DNA of 64,000 bases from contig NZ_CANMYE010000004.1 of the NCBI RefSeq assembly GCF_947502065.1, positions 124,001-188,000 of the forward strand, read 5' to 3'. The number at the start of each line of letters is the position of its first letter. The stretch's first letter is position 1. Both the position numbers and the translations under genes were made by a program. The stretch comes from an uncultured Pseudoteredinibacter sp. GTDB lineage: Bacteria > Pseudomonadota > Gammaproteobacteria > Pseudomonadales > Cellvibrionaceae. The notes beneath the pieces are model-generated. The model saw only the letters and a program-made list of their open reading frames with translations, did not search any database and was not told the DNA's origin. Shown one piece after another: positions 19,127-27,659 of this stretch.

Positions 19127-21448
19127 ATGAGCAAAACTACGCAATATTTTTCCAAAAGCCTTCTGTCTGTGGCGATTGCTGCAAGCAGTATGTCTGCAGC
19201 CGCAGTGGAAATTGAGGAAGTTGTTGTAACCGCCCAGAAGCGTGAACAAAGCCTGCAAGACGTACCATTAGCAGTAAACGCTTTTAGCCAGAACTTTATG
19301 GAGCGAGCCGGCGTTGAAGACGTTCGCGATCTCGTCGTATTGTCACCAGGCTTCAGTGGCGCCACTGAAGACAGCTTCTCTGATGCAATGGCCATGCGCG
19401 GTATTAGCACCAACGATTTTGGTGTTGGCGGTGACCCATCAGTAGCCGTATTTGTTGACGGTGTATGGGCCGGTCGTACCGGTGGTGTACAGAGCTCCTT
19501 CTACGATATGGCTGGCGCCGAAGTGGTAAAGGGCCCACAGGGCACACTATTTGGTCGTAATGCTATTGCCGGTGCAGTAAGCATCAAAACTCAAAAACCA
19601 GTAATGGACGAGTTTGAAGGCAAGGTAAAAGTAGGCATTGCCGAATACAATCGTTTTGATACTACCGGCACTGTAAACGTACCGCTAAGTGAAAACTGGG
19701 CCATGCGCGCCAGTGTTTACGGTTTAACCGAAGACGGTTACCTAGAAAACATCCAAGGTGGTGATGACTTTGGTTTCCACGATCGCAGCTCTGCACGTGT
19801 TGCTTTGCGTTACTCTGGCGATACCGTTGATGCCACCATTACTGCTCAGTATGAAGACCGCGAGCAGAACTCTTCCATTTACTGGGACGAAACCCTTGGC
19901 CTACCCAAAGATAAAGTTAGCCAAGATCTAAAAGGCAAAGACGCTATCGATGAAGGTGAGATCGCCAACATTACCGCTAATGTTGAGATTGATCTTAATG
20001 AAAGCATGAGCCTAACTTCGATCACTGGCTGGAAAACTTATAACTTCTACTACGTAGAAGATTATGACGCCCGCCCGACTTTGATCGACAACTTCTTCCT
20101 AGATACCGATGTTGATTACTTTAGCCAAGAGCTACGCTTAAACTTTGAAGCCAGCGATACCCTAGTGGGTTTCTTGGGCGCGAGCTACTACAAAGAAAGC
20201 ATCGATGCCAACACCGGCACCATCGCGGACGAAGATGCACTATGTAATGCAATTGGTCGTACCGACTCCCCAGATTTTGATGGCCCGGTAACTGGCGGCT
20301 GTGCTGATCCAAACTTCTTACGCTACTGGCTAGAAGAAGAGCCTAGCGCTGACGATATCGCCGAAGCTCGTGACTCTGTTCTAGATGGCAAGCGTGAAGA
20401 TATTTACAACAAAGTTGAAGCTGATGGTTGGGCGGTATTTGCCGATCTAACTTGGACTCCAGCTGAAAACCTAGACATCATGTACGGCGTTCGTTACACC
20501 GAAGACACTAAAGAAATGGGTATTCGTGTAGCCGACTCAGGTGGTTATTTAGGTAACAACTTTAACTTTGAATATGTAATTCCAGAGTTCGTTTACGACG
20601 AGCAAACTTGGAGTGACACCACCCAACGTATTGCTGCCAATTACCAGCTAAGCGATGAAATTACCCTATATGCCAACTATGGTCAGGGTTATAAGTCCGG
20701 TGGTTACGCGACCTACGGTGCGATCTTGGTTGATAACGATGAAGACGGCATAGCCGATCCGGGTACCAAGCCAGAAGCCTTTGCACCAGAAACTGTAGAC
20801 AGCTTTGAGATTGGTATTAAAACCAAGTTGTTAGAAAACACCTTACAGGCAAACTTCGCTTTGTATTCTTATACTTACGAAGATTTGCAGTTGTCATATT
20901 TTGATAACGGTGCCACCAAGGTTGAGAACCTAGGTGAAGCTGAAGGTACCGGTTTCGAGCTAGACATTCGCTACTTGCCAAATGAAAACTTAGATTTGTT
21001 CTTCACCGCGTCTTATCAGGATACTGAAATCTCTGATGACACCGACGTTGTAGGCACCGCTTGTAACGAAGCTTGTGAAGGCAATCAGTTGCCATTCTCA
21101 CCTAAGTTCAGCACCTCTACTGTGGCGACTTACAGCATGCCAATGGAAGCCGGTGAAGCTTACGTTACTGTTGAACACTTCTTCCAAGGTAAGCAGTACA
21201 GCGACTTGGACAACAACCCGCAAGTTTCCCAGGACAGCCACCACGAAACAAACCTTCGCATTGGTTACGATGCCGAAGCTGAGTGGAGCGCGGTACTTTG
21301 GGTAGAGAACATCTTCAGTGAAGAGTACTTCGAGCGTGGCTGGGCAAATGGTGACTTGAACAACCAATACGGTTACGGCATTAACAATACTCAAGTTTGG
21401 GTATCTAAGCCACGCACCGTTGGTGTTGAGTTCAGCTACAACTTTTAA
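19127..21448 (+). CDS. TonB-dependent outer-membrane receptor (polyamine-type locus)
   Basis: 773 residues from the ATG at 19127. A GTG five codons upstream belongs to the ribosome-binding stretch GTGGAGAG and is not the likely start. A signal peptide ('SLLSVAIAASSMSAAA') precedes the TonB box 'IEEVVVTAQKREQ', the plug with 'VVKGPQGTLFGRNAIAGAV', and a barrel ending 'GVEFSYNF'. The barrel is rich in Asp and Glu loops, and several loop cysteines (near residues 365-390 and 640-650) could form disulfides. It is followed after 64 bp by a glutamine-synthetase-like ligase. Import of an amine-containing compound is an inference from neighbours. Confidence 0.92.
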   Translation: MSKTTQYFSKSLLSVAIAASSMSAAAVEIEEVVVTAQKREQSLQDVPLAVNAFSQNFMERAGVEDVRDLVVLSPGFSGATEDSFSDAMAMRGISTNDFGVGGDPSVAVFVDGVWAGRTGGVQSSFYDMAGAEVVKGPQGTLFGRNAIAGAVSIKTQKPVMDEFEGKVKVGIAEYNRFDTTGTVNVPLSENWAMRASVYGLTEDGYLENIQGGDDFGFHDRSSARVALRYSGDTVDATITAQYEDREQNSSIYWDETLGLPKDKVSQDLKGKDAIDEGEIANITANVEIDLNESMSLTSITGWKTYNFYYVEDYDARPTLIDNFFLDTDVDYFSQELRLNFEASDTLVGFLGASYYKESIDANTGTIADEDALCNAIGRTDSPDFDGPVTGGCADPNFLRYWLEEEPSADDIAEARDSVLDGKREDIYNKVEADGWAVFADLTWTPAENLDIMYGVRYTEDTKEMGIRVADSGGYLGNNFNFEYVIPEFVYDEQTWSDTTQRIAANYQLSDEITLYANYGQGYKSGGYATYGAILVDNDEDGIADPGTKPEAFAPETVDSFEIGIKTKLLENTLQANFALYSYTYEDLQLSYFDNGATKVENLGEAEGTGFELDIRYLPNENLDLFFTASYQDTEISDDTDVVGTACNEACEGNQLPFSPKFSTSTVATYSMPMEAGEAYVTVEHFFQGKQYSDLDNNPQVSQDSHHETNLRIGYDAEAEWSAVLWVENIFSEEYFERGWANGDLNNQYGYGINNTQVWVSKPRTVGVEFSYNF

Positions 21449-21512
21449 TTTGTTTTAAACCCGGAGCACGAAGCCAGCCATTGGCGAAATGCTCCATGCC
21501 AAAGGCATTGCT

Positions 21513-22886
21513 ATGAACACATCCAGCTCGATAGATCCCCAGTTACAACAAGCTAGGGATTTTCTAGCGGCTAACCCCGACATTAATACCATTGAAGTTT
21601 TTCTTTGTGATTACAATGGCTTGCTACGCGGTAAACTGATTCCAAGAGAAAACCTGGAAAAAGTTTTTAAGGGTAACTTAAAGCTGCCCGTTACCGCATT
21701 AAGCATGGATGTTTGGGGGCGTGATTTAGAAGAGATCGTGTTCGCCACTGGCGATGCCGATGGCCTTTGCTTACCCGTGCCAGGAAGCTTACAACGCGTA
21801 CCTTGGCGTCCAGGCACGGCTCAAATGCAAATCACCATGGCTGATATGGATGCCCAAGATGACGATAGCGACCCGCGTGTTATCTTGAGCAATATTAGCC
21901 AGCAGTATGCCGCCAAGGGCTTGCGCCCTGTGGTTGCTGTCGAAATGGAATTCTTTTTATTAAAAGCCGAATTAAATGCCGACGGCAGCCCACAGCACAG
22001 CAGTGTGGAAGCCGACGGTTCTGCAAGTTTAGGTGGCCAGCCTTACCATCTAGACAGCATGATTGAGCAGCGCGAGCTGTTGGATGAATTGCGTAGCGCT
22101 TGTGAAGCGCTAGACCTACCTGCCGATACTTTTGTGAAAGAAGCGGCACCTTCGCAATATGAAATTAATTTGAACCACCTGCCAGATCCTGTAGCCGCTG
22201 CCGATGCTGCGTTTTTATTAAAGCGTGTTATTCGTGAGGTGTGTCGCAAGCATGGTTATATTGCTTCGTTTATGGCCAAGCCTTTTGGTGATGAGGCTGG
22301 TAACGGTATGCATGTCCACTTTAGTTGCATCGATGAAGATGGCGAAAACATCTTTAGCGACGGCGGTGAAAAAGGCAGTGCGGCTTTGCAACATGCTATT
22401 GCCGGTACGGCCGCAACCATGAAAGATTGCATGGCCATTTTTGCACCTAACTTAAATTCCTATCGTCGTTTTCAAGCCGGCTGTCATGCTCCTACCTCAC
22501 CTTGCTGGGGCTATGAAAACCGCACTGTAGCTTTACGCGTACCAGCAGGTGATGCCAAAGCTCGTCGTATCGAACACCGCATTGGCGGCGCCGACTGCAA
22601 CCCCTATTTATTATTGGCTGCCATTTTGGCCGGTGCTCTAAAGGGTATGGAAGAGAAATTACCAGCGGATGCACCTATCGAAGGTGACGCCTATAGCCAA
22701 GTCGAGCCAAGCCTGCCGCAATTTTGGCCAGAGTCTTTAAGCTTGTTTGAACAGTCCGAGTTTATTCCAGCGACTTTCGGTGAAACCTTCCACCACCGCT
22801 ACGCCTTGTGCAAACGCCAAGAGCTAAATGAATTCCACAGCCGAGTAACCCAGCTGGAATACAGCAGTTACCTAAAGTGCATCTAA
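21513..22886 (+). CDS. Glutamine synthetase-family gamma-glutamylpolyamine synthetase
   Basis: Glutamine-synthetase fold with 'GNGMHVHFSC', 'LNSYRRFQAGCHAPTSPCWG' and 'ENRTVALRVPAGD'. The N-terminal 'IEVFLCDYNGLLRGKLIPRE' is typical of the PuuA/gamma-glutamylpolyamine branch rather than GlnA. Such enzymes join glutamate to putrescine or another amine using ATP, the first step of the gamma-glutamylated route. The start is set at the ATG 21513 ('MNTSSSIDPQ'); an in-frame ATG at 21489 is less likely. It follows the TonB receptor closely and is probably in one operon with it. Ethanolamine or another amine could replace putrescine as substrate. Confidence 0.85.
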   Translation: MNTSSSIDPQLQQARDFLAANPDINTIEVFLCDYNGLLRGKLIPRENLEKVFKGNLKLPVTALSMDVWGRDLEEIVFATGDADGLCLPVPGSLQRVPWRPGTAQMQITMADMDAQDDDSDPRVILSNISQQYAAKGLRPVVAVEMEFFLLKAELNADGSPQHSSVEADGSASLGGQPYHLDSMIEQRELLDELRSACEALDLPADTFVKEAAPSQYEINLNHLPDPVAAADAAFLLKRVIREVCRKHGYIASFMAKPFGDEAGNGMHVHFSCIDEDGENIFSDGGEKGSAALQHAIAGTAATMKDCMAIFAPNLNSYRRFQAGCHAPTSPCWGYENRTVALRVPAGDAKARRIEHRIGGADCNPYLLLAAILAGALKGMEEKLPADAPIEGDAYSQVEPSLPQFWPESLSLFEQSEFIPATFGETFHHRYALCKRQELNEFHSRVTQLEYSSYLKCI

Positions 22887-22901
22887 ATCCCCCTCCGAAC
22901 A

Positions 22902-22929
22902 GGGGTCAGATCCCTCGGGATCTGACCCC
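22902..22929. repeat. Palindromic interspersed repeat, copy 1
   Basis: Stem GGGGTCAGATCCC / GGGATCTGACCCC with a 2-base loop, followed by ATATCGAAGCC. It is the first of four copies between 22.9 and 24.4 kb. Confidence 0.85.
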
Positions 22930-23100
22930 ATATCGAAGCCGCAATCTACCGGCCGAGAATGTCTAATTAAAGCCCTCTAGAACGAACCAATAATCACACC
23001 ACAAAAACACTTTCGCGTTCTAGCCTCATCGAACCAATCCCTTCGAAAAGAAGAGCAACGCCCCAATAGCCCGGCTCCGAAAACGGGGTCGGCCCCGAAC

Positions 23101-23128
23101 GGGGTCAGATCCCTCGGGATCTGACCCC
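23101..23128. repeat. Palindromic interspersed repeat, copy 2 (with a partial copy just before it)
   Basis: The stem is the same as copy 1. Immediately upstream (23074-23100) is a broken version of the left arm, 'GGCTCCGAAAACGGGGTC', suggesting a tandem or rearranged event. It lies 26 bp past the stop of the HxlR gene, which reads toward it. Confidence 0.85.
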
Positions 23129-23154
23129 AAATCGAAGCCGCGATTTTATGGCCT

Positions 23155-23442
23155 TTACAAATTTTTATCCGCCCAAATATTCAGCTGCAATAGCTGCTCC
23201 ACTAGCTCTGCCCCTGCAGAAGAATACGCAAAGCCCTCTTCATCATGCTCAACAATACCCAACTCCCGCAACTCTTTAAGCCTGCGATTCAAACTGGTCG
23301 GCGACAAATCATCGCAACGGGCCTGCAGCTGCCTAAAGTTCATCGGTTCATTACGTAGCTCCCATAAAATCCTCAAGGCCCACTTCTGACCCAGGACATC
23401 CAACAGACGCATAATGGGCCGTGACGAGTTATTTGTACTCAT
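23155..23442 (-). CDS. HxlR-family transcriptional regulator
   Basis: 95 residues with a winged helix of HxlR type: 'LDVLGQKWALRILWELRNEP', 'NFRQLQARCDDLSPTSLNRR' and 'LKELRELGIV'. There is no N-terminal cysteine of the usual HxlR redox kind, so the signal is unknown. It is divergent from an AhpD-like gene, and the gap between them holds two matching 21-bp palindromes, its likely binding sites. Repression of both genes is inferred. The repeat copy 2 hairpin just past the stop could help end its transcript. Confidence 0.9.
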   Translation of the reverse strand: MSTNNSSRPIMRLLDVLGQKWALRILWELRNEPMNFRQLQARCDDLSPTSLNRRLKELRELGIVEHDEEGFAYSSAGAELVEQLLQLNIWADKNL

Positions 23443-23484
23443 AAAACATCTCTCTACTAAGACCCACGGGAATCTTTACAAATC

Positions 23485-23548
23485 TTGCTACATAAAGTGT
23501 AGCAAATTAAAAACCAGCAAACTATATTTGCTACACATTATGTAGCAA
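23485..23548. promoter_or_regulatory. Two operator palindromes between HxlR regulator and AhpD-like gene
   Basis: TTGCTACA-N5-TGTAGCAA occurs at 23485-23505 and again at 23528-23548. All 16 arm bases are identical in both, only the 5-bp centres differ (TAAAG, CATTA), and the centres are 43 bp apart (four helical turns). They sit in the divergent promoter region. Confidence 0.88.
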
Positions 23549-23590
23549 AAAACTAACGAAAGCTTTATTTTGAACACAAAGGAGAAGCCA

Positions 23591-24142
23591 ATGAGCGAGA
23601 TACTCAGCCCACTGAAGGCGCCCTACCCAGCCAGTATTAGTGAGACTCTAAAGAAATACCCCGATATAGACGGCTATATACTGGCCTTGTTTCGAGTCTT
23701 CGCCAACAGCGAGCGTTTCTTATCCTACAGCGGCCCGAAAAACTTGCTGGATAAAAATAGCCCGCTAAGTTTGCGTGAGCGTGAAATCATAATCTTACGC
23801 TGCTGTGCCCAACTTGATTGTGAATACGAGTGGGGCGTTCATGTGGTGGGCTTTGCAGTAAAAGCTGATCTAAATGAAGATCAGATAAATAGTTTGTATC
23901 TTGGTTCAGGGCTGGATGATTGCTGGCCAGAAAAAGAGGCCGAGTTAATCAGCTTGGTAGACCAACTGATTCATAAGGCTCGCATCAATTATGATGAGAA
24001 CCCGAACTTTAGCCAACACTGGAATAAAGACGAGCAATTGGAAATTTTTGCATTAGTGGCCAATTACCATTTAGTAGCTTTCGTTGCTAATAGCAGCAAG
24101 CTCGAACTTGAGCCCTTCGCCACACGCTTTCCTAAACCCTAA
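23591..24142 (+). CDS. Carboxymuconolactone decarboxylase/AhpD-like protein
   Basis: 183 residues from the ATG at 23591, which has GGAGAAG directly before it; an upstream TTG in frame is not needed. 'SPLSLREREIIILRCCAQLDCEYEWGVHV' is the AhpD-fold core, where Cys-x-x-x-Glu-x-x-x-His replaces the CxxC of true peroxidase partners. Such proteins are common small alpha-helical oligomers with decarboxylase or unknown redox activity. Divergence from a HxlR regulator with paired operators suggests induction by a small aromatic or electrophilic compound, which is inference. It is followed by repeat copies 3 and 4. Confidence 0.82.
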   Translation: MSEILSPLKAPYPASISETLKKYPDIDGYILALFRVFANSERFLSYSGPKNLLDKNSPLSLREREIIILRCCAQLDCEYEWGVHVVGFAVKADLNEDQINSLYLGSGLDDCWPEKEAELISLVDQLIHKARINYDENPNFSQHWNKDEQLEIFALVANYHLVAFVANSSKLELEPFATRFPKP

Positions 24143-24160
24143 AAACTCGACCTCGAAAGC

Positions 24161-24188
24161 GGGGTCAGAACCCATGGGTTCTGACCCC
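24161..24188. repeat. Palindromic interspersed repeat, copy 3
   Basis: Stem GGGGTCAGAACCC / GGGTTCTGACCCC. Compared with copies 1 and 2, a T in the left arm is A and the matching A in the right arm is T, so pairing is kept. ATCGGAGCC follows. Confidence 0.85.
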
Positions 24189-24330
24189 AGATCGGAGCCG
24201 AGATCTACAATCCCAACACTCCTAATCGAAGCAAGCCCCGTTCAATACAAATTAGTATCAGCGCCAAATCAAATGCAACTTGCTGTGGAAAGGATTACTC
24301 AGATTGGTTTATTCGAAAAGAAAATCCCAA

Positions 24331-24381
24331 GGCTCCGAAAGCGGGGTCAGAACCCTTGGGTTCTGACCCCAGATCGGAGCC
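24331..24381. repeat. Palindromic interspersed repeat, copy 4, with outer arms
   Basis: The inner stem (24343-24370) equals copy 3 except for the loop. An outer perfect arm pair GGCTCCGA (24331-24338) / TCGGAGCC (24374-24381) extends it. Its right end touches the stop codon of the methyltransferase gene, so it may double as that gene's 3' hairpin. Confidence 0.85.
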
Positions 24382-25061
24382 TATGTTGGCAAGCAGGACC
24401 AAGTAAGGGTTAATAGCCGCTTAGGGCGGCCAAAGTTTTGGCAATCCGCTTCAGCGATTTCAAAGCTGTAGTGCCTCTTGGGGCAAAGTACCTCCAGCTC
24501 TCCTGCTACCCCTATACAGATATCGCGCAACACCTCTTCGGTATAAAAAACCTTCAAGGTCTCCTCGCCCTCTTCCATTCGGCGAAAGTAACCTCGCTCA
24601 TCCGCTTTATCAGCACCAAAATTAATATCACTTCGATGATTAAAACGTGCCACAAACTGGCCAGGTGTTTTAAGTAATCTTACCAAGCCAAGTAGTGTTT
24701 TCTGCAAGGCTTCATGGGGCATATAGTGCAAGGAAAGATTCGCCAAGATAAAATCAAAATCCTTATCTGCTAAGACACGAGGCAAGCTTTCGGCATCGGC
24801 TAACAATACGTCCTTTGCATGCCCTAAATCTTTCGCCTGCTGCAATGCGGATTCGCTGATATCGCTACTCAGTACCTTAAAGCCCAAGTTAGACAAGCAA
24901 GCGCTATCCAAACCCAAGCCGCATCCAATATCCAATGCGGAAGATTGCTCATTAAGCGATAACAATTGAGGAAGTATTAAAGAATCCAACCAAGGTTCAT
25001 AAGGAATACCTTGATCAGTATTTAAACCTTGATAAAACTTGTTCCAGTATTGCTTTGACAT
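24381..25061 (-). CDS. Class I SAM-dependent methyltransferase
   Basis: 226 residues with the SAM-binding glycine motif 'ALDIGCGLGLDSA' at about residue 42, an acidic strand end 'VLSSDIS', and 'FDFILANLSLHYM'. The N-terminal 'YWNKFYQGLNTDQGIPYEPWL' resembles small-molecule methyltransferases of the Methyltransf_11/25 type. Its start overlaps the stop of the upstream GGDEF-EAL gene by one base (TGATG), so the two are translationally coupled. The substrate cannot be told. The stop codon touches palindromic repeat copy 4. Confidence 0.85.
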   Translation of the reverse strand: MSKQYWNKFYQGLNTDQGIPYEPWLDSLILPQLLSLNEQSSALDIGCGLGLDSACLSNLGFKVLSSDISESALQQAKDLGHAKDVLLADAESLPRVLADKDFDFILANLSLHYMPHEALQKTLLGLVRLLKTPGQFVARFNHRSDINFGADKADERGYFRRMEEGEETLKVFYTEEVLRDICIGVAGELEVLCPKRHYSFEIAEADCQNFGRPKRLLTLTWSCLPT

Positions 25062-27271
25062 CAGGCAGGACTTAACTCAAGCTCACCACGGCGATAAGCT
25101 TCGCAAAATTGAACGAAGTCTTGCATCGGCATAGGCTTGGCCAAATAAAAGCCTTGGATATAATCGCAATCAAAGACATTTAAGGCCTGCAACTGCTCTA
25201 TATTTTCCACACCCTCAGCTATCACACCGATGCCCAAAGCTTTACCCATTTTAATAATTACCTCGACCAAGGTTCTGTCTTGGGTATTATCCAGAATATC
25301 CATCACAAAAGAGCGATCGATTTTAATAAAATCTACTGGGTAGTTGCGCAGATAGTTAATAGCTGAATAACCGGTACCAAAATCATCAATCGCAAAGCGA
25401 AAACCATTACTTCGCATTTGCTTTAGCTCATCTACCGGAGACTCATTACCATCCATAAATAAGGATTCAGTAATTTCAAAAATAATTTTTGCAGGATCGA
25501 TACCGTGACTAGAGACCAGCTCTTCCCATTCTCTATGGGAACCTGCCGGGTAGAACTCACTGACGGATCGGTTTATAGAAACCGAAATATCTAAGCCCGC
25601 CAACTGCCACTGTTTATAGTCTTTACATACCCGCTCTAGAACCCAACGCCCTATCGATCGGATAGCACCGGTATTTTCAGCAACACCAATAAACTCATTA
25701 GGCGGGATAAAACCTTTCTCTGGATGACGCCAACGAATCAAAGCCTCACATTTAGTCACTTTAGCTGAATCAACATGCATAATAGGCTGATAGAAGACAT
25801 CAAACTCATTGTGCTCTATGCCATTAAGGATTTCATTGTGCATTAGTAATTGATACTGGGCTTCATCTCGCATAGCATCATTAAAGAAGGTCACCCGGTT
25901 GCGCCCAGCGCGCTTCGCCGCATACATAGCAGTATCGGAATGACTCAAGATTGCTTCGGCGGTTTGCCCATCATCCGGGAAGACGGCGATACCAATGCTG
26001 CAACTCACTGAAAGCTTTTGCCCAGCGATATCGTAGGGTTGGTTTAAATAGCCCAAAATTCTATTGGCCAGCAAATCAACCTGGGTAGCACTTTCGGCGT
26101 TATGCATTAGGACAACAAACTCATCACCCGCCAAGCGAGCCACAACATCACTTTTGCGCACAAAGCCCATTAATCGGCTTGCCAACTCCTGCAATAACTC
26201 ATCACCCGCACGGTGCCCCCAGGTATCGTTCACCTGTTTAAAGAAATCCAAGTCAATAAACATCAAGGAAAATTTTCTTTTTAAGCGAGTATGGGAGTTA
26301 ATGGCTTGTTGCAATTGGTTCGAGAAAAAATTGCGGTTAATTAGCCCTGTGAGCGCATCATAGTTGGCTCGATAATTAGCCGATTGCACGGCTTGTTCTC
26401 GGCGTGCATAACTTTTCGCCACTGCATAAGCGGCCAAAGCAAACAAGCTCGAAATAAATAAACCAAAAGCAGCCGCCATGGCTAAACGAAATCCAGCGGA
26501 AGCCCAATTGCTTTTATCAACATCCACCGCTGCCAGCCAACGTGCGTTGGGCAATTCGATATTGAGCTGCACACTGGAGCGGCTAAAAGAAGAGGCATCC
26601 CCAAAGAAAACCTGCGCTGGTGAACCATCATCGGCCAACCAACGCAGTGCAACATCCTCTGGCAAATTAGGTGAATCCACTCCAGCACGTGACAGCATGG
26701 CACTGTGATCGACCACACCAACCACCATGCCCAGCAAGACATCCTTTTGGTACACCGGCAACAGCATATATAGGCAGAGCTTATCTTCGTGTAAATCTGG
26801 CCCTGCAATAAGCAAGTGACGACTATCAATAGCGCGATTTATAGCCGCTTCAAAAATCTCTAAATCTAATGCGGGGTGCCCTTGGCTGCGCCCTTGGCGG
26901 CTATCCAGCTTAAGCGTGCCGCTTGCCACCGGTATCCAACTTAGCCCTTTCATTTGGGTGCTATGCCCCATTAAACCCTTGGCCAGCATCTCAAATTTGC
27001 TAGCTTCCATATTGGGCTCAAGCATCACATTAGTATGTAAGCCTGATAGCATCATGCTATTACTGGTCATTAAGCCTTCTAGGCGAGCTTTAATGGCCAG
27101 CATCTCGGTGAGGGCATTGTATTGACGAAGGCTTTTGAGACGATTGGCCTCATAGAATAAAAGAATAGTGCACAGTGCAAACGATACGAGGAACACTGCT
27201 GCTGCAGACAACAAAGGATGCCTTATAAACGCCCTAAAGGGGTTACTGCTTGGGGCCGTTTCGTCTGTCAT
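25061..27271 (-). CDS. CHASE-GGDEF-EAL cyclic-di-GMP signalling protein
   Basis: Placed from the ATG at 27271 ('MTDETAPSSNPFRAF'), about 736 residues; the frame stays open upstream but that part reads like non-coding sequence. Order: a membrane segment near residue 30 ('AAVFLVSFALCTILLFYEA'), a periplasmic CHASE sensor, a second membrane segment near 280, a GGDEF domain with 'RLAGDEFVVLM' (AGDEF variant) and an EAL domain with intact 'EALIRWRHP' and 'DDFGTGYSAINYL'. The EAL side looks able to degrade c-di-GMP. The cyclase side may still work, since AGDEF is a known active variant. It is coupled to a methyltransferase gene. Confidence 0.9.
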   Translation of the reverse strand: MTDETAPSSNPFRAFIRHPLLSAAAVFLVSFALCTILLFYEANRLKSLRQYNALTEMLAIKARLEGLMTSNSMMLSGLHTNVMLEPNMEASKFEMLAKGLMGHSTQMKGLSWIPVASGTLKLDSRQGRSQGHPALDLEIFEAAINRAIDSRHLLIAGPDLHEDKLCLYMLLPVYQKDVLLGMVVGVVDHSAMLSRAGVDSPNLPEDVALRWLADDGSPAQVFFGDASSFSRSSVQLNIELPNARWLAAVDVDKSNWASAGFRLAMAAAFGLFISSLFALAAYAVAKSYARREQAVQSANYRANYDALTGLINRNFFSNQLQQAINSHTRLKRKFSLMFIDLDFFKQVNDTWGHRAGDELLQELASRLMGFVRKSDVVARLAGDEFVVLMHNAESATQVDLLANRILGYLNQPYDIAGQKLSVSCSIGIAVFPDDGQTAEAILSHSDTAMYAAKRAGRNRVTFFNDAMRDEAQYQLLMHNEILNGIEHNEFDVFYQPIMHVDSAKVTKCEALIRWRHPEKGFIPPNEFIGVAENTGAIRSIGRWVLERVCKDYKQWQLAGLDISVSINRSVSEFYPAGSHREWEELVSSHGIDPAKIIFEITESLFMDGNESPVDELKQMRSNGFRFAIDDFGTGYSAINYLRNYPVDFIKIDRSFVMDILDNTQDRTLVEVIIKMGKALGIGVIAEGVENIEQLQALNVFDCDYIQGFYLAKPMPMQDFVQFCEAYRRGELELSPA

Positions 27272-27659
27272 TCGAAGCTCTTTATGTCCTGCGATAACTC
27301 GGTAGCGCTGTGTGGCACAAAACCCTGCAGGAAATACTCCACAAGTTAGCACGCACCTTAAGCATTTTAGATCATTTTGCTTTGGACCTACTACTTTAGC
27401 GGGAATTACATGTAAATATTTAGCCAAATTGCAGCGTATTTTGGCGAATTGTTCCCGTGAAACATAAGGAATATTAGTTATACCCTTTATACAGCTATTA
27501 ATCGCTCAGAAAATAGGCCAAGCGATTATTTTGGAGGGGTTTGGTAGGGCGTTCGTTTAGCTCTTTAACCCTTTTTAAAACACCTAGACAGGGGTATAGG
27601 CGTTACCTTTTCAGCAGGGTTTGAATTCCTACAGATTATAGACCAATAAAGGATATCCA

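Noticed and set aside
22902..24381. The four palindromes as ordinary terminators
   Set aside because: They share flanking sequence beyond the stem, lack T-runs and occur in places without a gene end (copy 1 apart), so a dispersed repeat family explains them better, though a terminator side effect is possible.
24084..24413. 109-codon frame running through repeat copies 3 and 4
   Set aside because: It overlaps the AhpD-like gene in another frame and is built largely from the palindromic repeats.
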